Notes under the pieces: model-generated
What the model saw: only the letters and a program-made list of their open reading frames with translations
Database searches by the model: none
What the model was told of the DNA's origin: nothing
Translations under genes and position numbers: made by a program
Assembly: GCA_003427395.1 (NCBI GenBank)
Contig: BFEA01000112.1
Location: 1,944,963-2,008,962 of the forward strand
Source of the DNA: Chara braunii
Lineage: Eukaryota; Streptophyta; Charophyceae; Charales; Characeae
DNA length: 64,000 nt
Direction: 5' to 3'
In this document: piece after piece, positions 55,401 through 64,000 of the stretch
How positions within the stretch are numbered: the first letter of the stretch is position 1
Layout: the number at the start of each line of letters is the position of its first letter

Positions 55401-55705
55401 GACCCCCGTACGAATACGGGCCGTCCGTATGTACGTACGGCCGTACGCATGGGCTCATGTGGTCGTACGGGCCGTACGTACGGAAAAAAAGCAAAAAATG
55501 AAAATTCAAAAAGATCTGAAAAAAAAAAAATGTTATGCAGGAAAATCAACTGAAACACTTTTGCCTCAGGGTCATATTGAAATTCGTTACCAAATTTGAG
55601 ATTAAAAAAAAAACACTTTTTTTTTTTTTTTTTTTTTCGTACGGGGCTGTATGTACGGCCGTTCGTACGGCCGTACGATAAACCCCCCGTACGTCGTACG
55701 GAGTG
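55400..55705. mobile_element. Fold-back core element, CGTACG-arm version
   Basis: The conserved core (TGTTATGCAGGAAAATCAAC through CTTTTGCCTCAGGGTCATAT, 55531-55580) is flanked by palindrome-rich arms of CGTACGG/CCGTACG units (55407-55483 and 55637-55701). The arms are unrelated to the CCCGGCCGGGC arms at 20081-20640 and 51393. Non-coding. Confidence 0.7.
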
Positions 55706-55779
55706 TTACACAGCCGCAGAATGAAAATACAGCCCGGCGGCGAACTATCCCTGAACCTACATATATCCAAAGTTAACAC

Positions 55780-57060
55780 TTTTATCTGCCGCTGGCCACA
55801 CTGTCGATCGAGAGCCCAACCCGCAGTTGACGATACTGCACAGCACCATAGAACCGGAGCCACTGTAGCAGCCTCCGACCAATTGCCAGACCAACGTGCG
55901 TAAGTGTCCCAGGCTAGTACACACACCAAAACAATGGTACCGCATCGCGGTAGACCGCTGGGATGCCGAACCAATAAAAGTAAGAGGATAAATAGAGTCG
56001 ACCAGCAGCGTGCCCCATCAGTACCATACTAGACCGAACCCGAACAATAGGAACAGACCATAGTGCCATGTTCTAGTGTCGTATCAATTCCGAACCTGAA
56101 ATAAGTGTTTCGAGCTGCAGCGACCTGTACCGTTGCCACACCGAGGCCAAACCAGTAACCGCACCGAAGATAGTTGTTTCAAGCTCCAGAGGACTACGGC
56201 CGTCTCGGACCATTGCCAAGTACTGTGCTGAGCAACAAGTATGCTGTATAAGTATCGGACTAGAGATCGTACCGAAAGGAAAGTACCGAACCGCGGAAAA
56301 ACTGGCTCAGTGCCAAACCAGTGACCACACAAAGTAGTAGCGGCGCGTCGCAGCAACCCAATCCAACACCACACCTTTTCCGAGCCAGAGTGCCGTGCCC
56401 GAATCGAACCAGCAACATACGAGTCACCGTACCAAGGCAAAAGGACTGCATTATACTGCCCCGTGTCAAGATAATGCCACCAATCCAGTGCGGGCCGTGG
56501 CAGTCCGGGCCTCAATACCGCACCAAGCAAAACAAAGCGTACGTGTACCGTACCAGCGCTGAATTGGTGATCTGCAACAGTCCCGTATCAGGAAATATCC
56601 GCATCAACAATTATTGTACCGTGCCTGTTCCAAACCAGTCGCCACCCCTCACCAATGCGGAACGACGCAACATGCCGCGGATATACCATACCAATACCAA
56701 ACAAATGGCAGCGCCACACCAGTTCCGAACCAGTAGCCGTACCAAACCATTGTAGAATACCGTACCAGCGTACCATGTCGACCATGTCTCTGTGACCAGA
56801 AAAATAGAATACTATGTCGTTCCGCAGACACACCACGCCTATAGAAGCTTAAACCGTACCTGTCTCGAATCAATGCGACTGTACCGTACCTGTCCCGAAC
56901 CAGCACCGTGCCAGACATAAATGTACCGTCTAGCAGAAAACTGGTCCAGCACCAAACCAATAACCGAGACTGTCCAATACAAAGCACAATACCATGCCCC
57001 AGATGACCCATGTCAATTCTAAAGTAGACCCCGTTATCGCACCGTACGAACCATGCCGGG
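55780..57060. repeat. Cryptically simple ACCGTACC/ACCGAACC-rich DNA
   Basis: The plus strand is dominated by permutations of ACCGTACC, ACCGAACC, ACCAAACC and CCAGTAACC with no fixed period. On the other strand this gives long open frames rich in Trp, Tyr, Gly and Val that are best explained by composition. Confidence 0.65.
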
Positions 57061-57340
57061 ACCCATCATCAGTCCCACTCACTCAACAACACTCGACCGT
57101 CGTGGTGGTAGTAATCAGGTCAATCGGGAAAATCAAGGGAACACATACAGATCAGCAGACAGTAGGTAAGTAAATGATTTTTAGCAAAACCCCATCAAAA
57201 ATGAATCCCATAAAAAAATAATCAAATAATAAATAATCTTTCGTTTTGTTATTTTTATTATTAAATTAAAACCAACTAAAAATGACGACAATTCCGCCAA
57301 AAGTGAATTCCCAAGAAAACTAAATAATTAACAATTTTTT
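57060..57340. other. AT-rich flank left of the Penelope-like element
   Basis: A/T-rich sequence without gene. A T run ends it at 57340, just before the terminal repeat. Confidence 0.45.
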
Positions 57341-58036
57341 ATTCGGACAGGGCTGTAGATTGATGAGTGGCGTGGATTTTGCTTGTTCAATTTTTTGTAT
57401 CGTCGTTCTTGTCCTAGGATTAGCTTCGAGTTTTCCATCCTTTTTTGCCTTTCTTTTCTTTATTTTTCCTTGTCTTTTTCTTTGTGTTGCCCCCTGAGTC
57501 CGCCTTTTGGGCTGCTAGCTGAGGGGTAAGGCTACGTTTTTTAGAAGTTCCTGGTCTGCACTGCGGACACCAGGCATATATCTTTTCCGGAAGGCTTTGG
57601 ATGAATGGTAGGCTGGCGTTGTTTTCTGGCTGAATTTTGAACCTGGTCAGCTATTTGGGGACTGATAGTTCATGATCTGCGCACCAGGCGTGTTGTTTTT
57701 GGTATCACTCAAGTGGAGTCATCTCCTGTCCCAACTTCAGTAGTATGGTGTTCCATTTGAACTAGGGGAACCTGATGTTTTTGAACGCGACGTGACTGAA
57801 CCATAAATAGGGAGTAGTGCAATGACTTAGACCTCTTTCGTACAACCGCCTCCCGCTTCGCGGTGGCGGTCGGAATGTGGTAAGATCGGTGGTTCTTGGG
57901 TGTTGAGGATGTTTTCGGACAGGGAGACATTGAATATACTATGATTTGCATTCACTTTGTCATTTCCTTGTGGTATGACTACTCTCCTGTGAGTTGTGGT
58001 TTGACTACTCTCTTGTAAGTTTCTTTCTATCAATCT
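57341..58036 (+). mobile_element. Left terminal direct repeat (pLTR-like) of the Penelope-like element
   Basis: The 696-base repeat starts ATTCGGACAGGGCTGT and ends TTCTTTCTATCAATCT. Parts recur after the reverse transcriptase: 57341-57531 matches 62352-62542, 57740-57994 matches 62581-62835, and 57835-58036 matches 62874-63075, all nearly colinear. It lacks the TG...CA ends of true LTRs, as in Penelope pseudo-LTRs. A strong hairpin (ACCGCC 57845-57850 with GGCGGT 57865-57870, inner CCGC/GCGG) is conserved in every copy. Confidence 0.8.
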
Positions 58037-58240
58037 GTGTACTGCGCATGTGAACTGTTCTGGAGACAACTAGCCGGAATAAGTGAGCATGATCTCCTAC
58101 GTTACCTACGTTACCTACTTTACCTGTGTTACCTACGTCACTTAACTGCTTATGTTGTAGTAACTAGGTTCTTACCGCTGCTATCGATCTTAACAACGAA
58201 ATACCGGAGTCTTGGAAGTATCACGCATGTCGGACGTGCT
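58037..58240 (+). other. 5' untranslated leader of the Penelope-like element
   Basis: It lies between the terminal repeat and the preferred ATG at 58241. About five copies of a 9-base ACGTTACCT-type motif stand at 58096-58140. Confidence 0.5.
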
Positions 58241-59394
58241 ATGGCGTGCTACGGCGATCAACGGGACCGGGGTTATTACGACGACCGAGATAACAGGGAT
58301 GGAGGGCGGGACGGACGTGATTACCGTGACCGGGCGTATGAACGGGAGCCACGCCGCGGGCCTGTTACATGCTTCAACTGCGGTGATACCGGACATTACG
58401 CTAATCAGTGTACTCAGCCGAGGCGTCAGCGTAATGCTCGACCGGCGGCATCGTCAGATTCAAGGGGAAACCGTGGCCAGAGCAGGCGGGCCGTTGCGAA
58501 TGACCCACTTGAATCGAAAGTGGCCGAGATTGGCAAGAGTGTGGCAGCTGTCTGCCAATTCGTTGAGATCGAACAGCAGAAGAAAGCGTTGAAAGAACGG
58601 AAGAAGATGGAGAGGAAGGAAGCGGAGGAACGTGCAGCGGCGGAGCAACAGGAGCTGGAACTGAAGCGGAAGAAGGAGGATAAGGTTAGACGAGATGCGG
58701 AGAAGTTTGAAGAAGTCAACAAACACTTGGATATCAAGGTTGCACTCCGAATCGGGGAGTTACGAGAGGATGTACGGGAGGACGTACGACTTGAGATACG
58801 GGAGGCTATTGACGAATTGTGCCGTGCAGTTGTGCACGCGGTAAGCAGAAGGTTGTACCTACTGCGGGATCTGGGCATGGAAGCAGCGCGAGTAGCAGTG
58901 ATACGGAGCAGTTGAGCGAGAAAACTCGAAAGTTGTGCATCTCCGAGAAAAGAAAGCGCGGACCTGAACCGATGTTCGGAGGCAGCCCACCGATGGAGAT
59001 TCCGCCGAAGCGTACACCACGCAAGGCGGTCAAACCTGCCCAGCTGACCGAACGCCTCACACGTGCTAAGGCTAAGAGACAAGGAGGGATGCCCACACCG
59101 AAGAAGACGCCACCGTCTATTCGGAAGAAGGCTGCAGCATCAGGAGTGGTGAGCAGATTGAAGCTCGAAAAGAGGATCATGAATGACCTCAAAGGGCTTG
59201 ATGCCCTTGTTTTGCAGAACATTTGTAAGGATGAGGGCATAGCGTATAACGGTAAGTTCGAATCTATCTTCGACATCGCCGCGCACGGTGCTCAGCTTGC
59301 CTACGGGCCTGAAGAGGAGGAAGTCAAGGATGCTGAACCTGTAGTCGTCACTACCGATGATGTCGACGATACAACACAGACCACTGAAGACTAA
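58241..59394 (+). CDS. Gag-like ORF1 with CCHC zinc knuckle (one frame change)
   Basis: This is a predicted nucleic-acid-binding protein of the retroelement. From the ATG at 58241, an Arg/Asp-rich N-terminus leads to a perfect CCHC knuckle (CFNCGDTGHYANQC, about 58370-58411). A long charged coiled coil follows (KKALKERKKMERKEAEERAA and onward, about 58580-58700). The frame then stops at 58915, while a second frame carries on from about 58830 to 59394 with a Lys/Arg/Pro-rich segment and an acidic tail. A frame change near 58835, or splicing at the GTAAGC there, would join them. The open frame also extends upstream to 58037, but that part looks like leader. The stop at 59392 (TAA) is in frame with ORF2, only 33 bases before the first ATG of the next frame. 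Confidence 0.7.
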
Positions 59395-59427
59395 TGTGTC
59401 TTCAGTATTGCTGACCTTTGGGCTATT

Positions 59428-62260
59428 GTGAAGATTTTGGCTGATTTGCGAACTCTCTTGGGTTATGTTGATGCGCGTATTGAAGAATTGTTTCGGCTGA
59501 TAGTCGTCCGCTTAGCCTTTACGGGGGTACTTCGCTCGACACGTAAGTGTCTGGACTCTTGGCGCCGCTTGTATGATATCTATGGTACTGACTTCGTTAA
59601 TTTGCAGCTCAGTGTTTATGTAGCTTGTTCACCATATTGCAAATCGCAATACATTGGAAAAAGTACTCGGCATCTGGATGTGCGCTGGAGAGAGCACATT
59701 TACGCAAGTAAAAATCGTAAGCCAAATCACTTTTACAGATGGCTTAGTCAGTTTGGACCCGGGAATTATGTGCTCATTCCGGTAGATACGATTGCGAGTT
59801 GTGAGCTAACGAAGTTGGAAAACGTGTACATTAAACAGTGGTCATCGTTTCTCAATACGACCGGAGTCAAGAAGTCCACGAGGAATAAGAAGTCAAGTAA
59901 GGGTAAAAAGGAGAGAGCTAGAGCAGGTAAGGGGCTTGTTGAGTTGGAACGTACCATTGCCCCGTTACGTTTTCGCGTAGAACCGTCACATTAGTGGCAG
60001 CTTGACTTGTATGACATCCTGAAATGTCGCGACCAAGGCAGGGGAAGTTTTGAAATCTTTGGGAGTGGGGGTAACACGTGGCAGACACCATGGAAGGCAA
60101 TTTCTAAGGCCTTTGGTATGACTAAGCTTAGCAAGGGGTTGGAGAAACGGCTGTTGAAGGATGCTAAGGCCTGGTTCGAATCTGGCGGTCCGCTGGTAGT
60201 CGACTTTGTGGTCATGTGGAAACCCCGATGTGGTTATCTCAAATCTTTTTTGAGTTCACTACTGAAGAACCCTCGCAGTTTGGATAAGGTTTACTCATGG
60301 GGCTTGAAGTCATTGCTGTGCCTTTATAGTGTTGTTAAGGACTTTTCCAGGAAAACTACGCGTAAATATCTGCGCCGTTTGCTTTCTCGAATGTTCTCTG
60401 ATAAGTTTGATCTTAGCATGAGTGTTGACCTGCTGGTGAGGGTTAAGTTTGACGATCGACTCAGTCTGTGTGAGCTTCGCAAATTAGTGAATGATACACT
60501 GATGTGTTGTGATTTACCACCATGTTTTAAACATCGTGCACGTAATAAGACGCGAATAGTTTGGCAAAAAAAACGAACTGTTGGTGAATTATTGCATAAT
60601 CATCGAGCTTTCGCAGCTCGTGAAGTGCTGACCTGTCAGTGTGCAGGTCTCCCCTATCCCCGAGTGGATGGGCATGTGCATTTTCGTTTAAATCAGGATA
60701 TGGTCGAACAACCATTATTGGTTAACGCTAATAACATACCCAAGGCGCAGATGGCTGACCGGATCTCACAGCTACGAGATGAAATCGAATCTGATTTTCG
60801 TAAATGGAGGAATTTCAAAGGTAAGTTTCCCTGTATTTCGGATGAGGCGTTATCTAACTGTGTGATCAGTAATCGGATGGAGCAGAGTGCGGGTTTGAGT
60901 CTGTCTGATGTGGATGCTCTGAAGAAACGGTTTGATGGGCTTGTACTAACTTCCCTTGATCGTAATCCGGGGGAAACAGTAGTCATGTGCCCCAAAACCT
61001 ACTATGAAGCTATGATGGACATGTTCGTGCGAAACACTGGGTATAAAGTCATATCGGTAAAGGAGAGTACGATCCTATGGGAAATCCGGGAGGATGTGAG
61101 AGCCTCGAACCTGCAGAAATTCGTTCGGTGGGATGCGAAAGGGCAAATTGGCAAAGCTTATATTACTCCTAAGCACAAAGACCTGACGAGGTACCGACCT
61201 ATCTGCCCAACCCTTGCTGAACCTATGGTTCGAGCTGGAAGGGTGGTGGCACGAGGTCTGAACTTTCTGCTCTCTACTGTTCCTCGAGATTTTCACTTTA
61301 ATCTCCCAGCAGTTTCATTGTTGACGACTAATCTGGAGTCTGGACCGCATTAAAACCAAGATCAGGCGACTCGACCGTACCAAGGACCTGCGAGTGATGT
61401 CTTTTGACATCAAAGACATGTTCAGTAGATTGCCACACGAGGATATATTGAGAGTTTTGGATTGGTTATTTGATCACCATCAAGGTAAGGGTCGGACCTC
61501 TGTAAGGGTCAATACGAGAGGTAAGGGAGCCACTTTCGGGAGAACGACAGGCGCAGACCATTGGAGACCTTTGGCCTTCAAGGATATTATTGCCTTTCTG
61601 CGCATCGACCTCGTGCATACGTACACTTATGCTACTAATGTTGTTGTGCGACAGGACGTGGGAATCCCGATGGGGAAGATGACCAGCCCACCATTAGCCT
61701 GCATCCTGTGCGCCTACTCAGAGTACTTGTTCCTGGGTAGTTTGGGTAGACTTAACAGACGAGTTTTTGGACTGCGCCTTGTGGATGATGTGATTTTGAT
61801 CACAGTATCACTGTCTGAACTTGGCCATGAATGGGTGCTGCAACAATTCGATGGATGCTACCCCAAGAACCTGTCTCTTAAACGCACTGATGATGGGAAG
61901 CAAAGACTGGACTTCTTGGGATGCGAAGTAAGATGCCGCAGCACCTATCCTTTTCTAGGCTGCGTGCAGATGTCACGTAATGAGGTTAGCATGTGGAATG
62001 GTGATGTGCTGGAAATCAAGAATGGTCAGTCTTTTCATTCCTGGGGAAGCAAACAACAGAAGAGTGCTACTATAAGTAGCTACCTTAGTAGGATAGACCA
62101 GAATACGTCTATCAGGAGCGAAATCCCAGGACGTGTGTTGTCACTGAGACGTGAGCTGAGAATGAAAGACTTTCCTATGGATTTCTTCAACAAGGTGCTG
62201 AAGAGGTTCGCGTACCGAAGGGACGAAGTTTGGGATCAGACAGTTAAGTTGCTTTGCTAG
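59428..62260 (+). pseudogene. Penelope-like reverse transcriptase with N-terminal GIY-YIG endonuclease
   Basis: Two in-frame segments (59428-59994 and 60007-61353, split by a TAG at 59992) and one shifted segment (61394-62260, reached by a one-base shift near 61340) form one product. Residues 62-145 hold a GIY-YIG nuclease: VYVA (63-66), YIG (75-77), Arg87, Glu131 in KLENVYI, and Asn143. The reverse transcriptase follows: YITPKHKDLTRYRPICPTLA (about 61160), SFDIKDMFSRLPHEDIL (about 61400, first catalytic Asp), GIPMGKMTSPPLA (about 61664) and RLVDDVILI (about 61780, catalytic DD). DFLGCEV follows near 61915. Catalytic residues are kept, so decay is light. GIY-YIG before the RT is the permuted order of the Naiad/Chlamys branch; canonical Penelope has it after. 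In a live element the product would nick DNA and copy its RNA at the target. Confidence 0.8.
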
Positions 62261-62542
62261 CAGTTGTGGATTTCTGGGATGACCTGTCGCTGAACAAGGT
62301 CCGCAGTACTGTGTTTTTTGAAAATAGTGCTCATAGTGATTTCTTATTTTTATTCGGACAGGGCTGTGGATTGATGAGTGGCGTGGATTTTGTCTGTTCG
62401 ATTTTTTGTATCGTCGTTCTTGTCCTAGGATTAGCTTCGAGTTTTCCATCCTTTTTTGCCTTTCTTTTCTTTATTTTTCCTTGTCTTTTTCTTTGTGTTG
62501 CCCCCTGAGTCCGCCTTTTGGGCTGCTAGCTGAGGGGTAAGG

Positions 62543-62580
62543 CTGTCTCTTATACACATCTAGATGTGTATAAGAGACAG
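62543..62580. other. Nextera mate-pair junction adapter (complete, 38 bases)
   Basis: Two inverted 19-base Tn5 mosaic ends stand back to back. This is a library construct, not genomic DNA. Confidence 0.98.
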
Positions 62581-62835
62581 GTAGTACGGTGTTCCATTTG
62601 AACTAGGGGTACCTGATGTTTTTGAACGCGACGTGACTGAACCATAAATAGGGAGTAGTGCAATGACTTAGACCTCTTTCGTACAACCGCCTCCCGCTTC
62701 GCGGTGGCGGTCGGAATGTGGTAAGATCGGTGGTTCTTGGGTGTTGAGGATGTTTTCGGACAGGGAGACATTGAATATACTATGATATGCATTCACTTTG
62801 TCATTTCCTTGTGGTATGACTACTCTCCTGTGAGT

Positions 62836-62873
62836 CTGTCTCTTATACACATCTAGATGTGTATAAGAGACAG
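62836..62873. other. Nextera mate-pair junction adapter (complete, 38 bases)
   Basis: It is identical in structure to the one at 62543. Minus-strand translation across it yields SYTHLDVYKRQ, a known contaminant peptide. Confidence 0.98.
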
Positions 62874-63075
62874 CTTTCGTACAACCGCCTCCCGCTTCGC
62901 GGTGGCGGTTGGAGTGTGGTAAGATCAGTGGTTCTTGGGTGTTGAGGATGTTTTCGGACGGGGAGACATTGAATATACTATGATATGCATTCACTTTGTC
63001 ATTTCCTTGTGGTATGACTACTCTCCTGTGAGTTGTGGTTTGACTACTCTCCTGTGAGTTTCTTTCTATCAATCT

Positions 63076-63520
63076 TTCTTCTCTTTTACTATTTTTAATT
63101 ATTTTCCTCAGTTTTAATTTTGTCGTCAGAATTAATAAAATTTGAAGGGTCATCCCTTCGTCAATCGCTTGGTGTGAAAGGGACGCGCCTAGGCCTACTA
63201 CCATGCCTCCGTACCGCGGCCGACCGGTTCAGGAACAGCCTCGGAACGGACAAAAATGGCAGGTCCTAGGCGCGGCAGGCGCGACCGTTCCTCTTTTAGA
63301 TTTTAAGGGTCAGTTTTAATAGTTGATAGGGAGAAATTTTTGGGATGTTTTTCTGACCCCTGATTTCTTCCGACGAGTCCAATGAGAGTCCCGGTCGACC
63401 CCTCTCTAAGCAGTTAATTTTTTTTATTTTATTTTTTATTTTTTTCAGTGAAAGCCCCTGTGTAAGCCCTCTATCCCGGCGATGGTAAGAGAATCGTCCG
63501 GATTGAGGGCTTATCTATTG
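63076..63520. other. Non-coding flank
   Basis: AT-rich sequence, then unique sequence. No gene recognised. Confidence 0.4.
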
Positions 63521-63522
63521 GG

Positions 63523-63570
63523 CTGCTCCATCTATTGGTGGGGAGCGGCACCTGCTGGAAAGGGTTAATC
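63523..63570 (-). repeat. Dispersed repeat R1, inverted copy
   Basis: CTGCTCCATCTATTGGTGGG and GAGCGGCACCTGCTGGAAAG form the complement of the repeat at 12478 and 51130. Confidence 0.65.
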
Positions 63571-63739
63571 CTCCGAATTTCGGGTGGCCGACTGACCTTC
63601 GGCCGCCCGACACCGTCACTTGGACACTCCGTCGAATGTGAACGAGGTCGAGACTACGCCACCCCCCCCCATGTCTGCCCCGGCCTCGGATCGCCATCGA
63701 AAGGTGAGTCATCATTTGTTGTTCTCTGTTTCTTCTTCC

Positions 63740-63751
63740 TCATACCATCTT

Positions 63752-63784
<33 letters not shown>

Positions 63785-63902
63785 ATCTTCTTCTTCTTCT
63801 TCTTCTTCTTCTTCTTCTTCTGGCAGAGCCGAAGTCCAAAGTTTGTGAAGTAGAGAGAGAGAGAGAAAAGTAGTGAATGCGCACGGAGGGGAGCGGGCGC
63901 AC

Positions 63903-63970
<68 letters not shown>
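63740..63970. repeat. (CTT)n and (AG)n microsatellites
   Basis: CTT runs lie at 63747-63780 and 63787-63821, and an AG run at 63905-63970. Frames across them are low-complexity and not genes. Confidence 0.95.
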
Positions 63971-63971
<1 letters not shown>

Positions 63972-64000
63972 AAAGTAGTGGGCGCAGACGGAGGGTAGCG

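Larger units (their letters stand above)
62352..63075 (+). mobile_element. Right terminal repeat of the Penelope-like element, misassembled
   Basis: Three pieces of the 57341-58036 repeat are joined through adapters: 62352-62542, 62581-62835 and 62874-63075. The middle and last pieces overlap in content (both include the ACCGCC...GGCGGT hairpin at 62686 and 62884). About 208 bases of the left repeat (57532-57739) are absent. The last two pieces differ slightly from each other, so they may come from different genomic copies. The true length and structure are unknown. Confidence 0.85.

Noticed and set aside
55546-57011. Minus-strand frames of 80-148 codons rich in Trp, Tyr and Gly
   Set aside because: They arise from ACCGTACC-type cryptically simple DNA and partly from the fold-back arms.
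57655-57690. CTGATAG in the Penelope-like terminal repeat as a hammerhead core
   Set aside because: The core needs CTGANGA with a paired stem II and GAA; neither follows.
58426-59276. Minus-strand frames of 156-218 codons over the retroelement ORF1
   Set aside because: Ser/Leu/Arg-rich shadows of the plus-strand coiled-coil coding sequence.
62668-63204. 178-codon minus-strand open frame across the terminal repeat
   Set aside because: It reads through a sequencing adapter (SYTHLDVYKRQ) and duplicated repeat DNA, so it is an artefact.
63355-63410. Possible hammerhead ribozyme (GACGAGTCC... near 63372)
   Set aside because: One piece looks like the hammerhead core, but the CTGA start, the GAAA and the closing stems are not present on either strand.

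Overview
The window looks like nuclear DNA of a streptophyte, most plausibly a charophyte alga such as Chara (inference). The evidence is a plant-type malectin/LRR receptor kinase, a U6 snRNA fragment with plant-like 3' sequence, plant-style LTR-retrotransposon primer-binding sites, and a genome full of AG microsatellites and small inverted-repeat transposons. No bacterial or organellar gene layout is visible. Only two protein genes look cellular or at least intact over a long stretch: the receptor kinase (35907-39194, +) and a Josephin-like protease with a RING-like tail (21605-22560, -). Almost everything else is mobile-element debris.

Layout. 1-4000: LTR end, primer-binding site and a stop-riddled gag gene. 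4655-4881: tRNA-derived SINE-like head and a MITE. 6154: a second LTR/primer-binding junction. 7170-12260: degenerate LINE. 13500-19600: simple repeats, MITEs and an ordered tandem array. 20000-20740: GC-armed fold-back repeats. 21573-22560: Josephin/RING gene cut by a sequencing adapter. 23000-24700: low-complexity DNA and a small inverted-repeat element. 25151-25240: U6 pseudogene. 27769-27888: assembly gap. 28443-30061: Ty3/gypsy pol remnant on the minus strand, duplicated internally and interrupted by a TTAA-flanked MITE. 33188-34140: two long-TIR MITEs around a third MITE. 34221-34544: tandem repeats and a minus-strand primer-binding site. 35907-39194: receptor kinase. 39620-39687: gap. 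40700-52600: mainly MITEs, tandem repeats and hairpins. 53000-57340: CT-rich, fold-back and cryptically simple DNA. 57341-63075: a Penelope-like retroelement with an N-terminal GIY-YIG endonuclease upstream of the reverse transcriptase, bounded by direct terminal repeats. 63480-64000: dispersed and simple repeats.

The elements interact mainly by nesting. The gypsy reverse transcriptase carries a MITE whose target duplication can be read directly. The long-TIR MITEs abut a TA-type MITE, and a tandem array starts at the edge of a 490-base inverted-repeat element. Stop codons in the gag and LINE remnants are almost all TAG/TGA types that one cytosine-deamination step could create.

Assembly quality matters here. 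Three Nextera mate-pair junction adapters (21573-21604, 62543-62580, 62836-62873) remain in the sequence and mark false joins. Single Ns sit inside three AG tracts. Gene ends next to these points should not be trusted.
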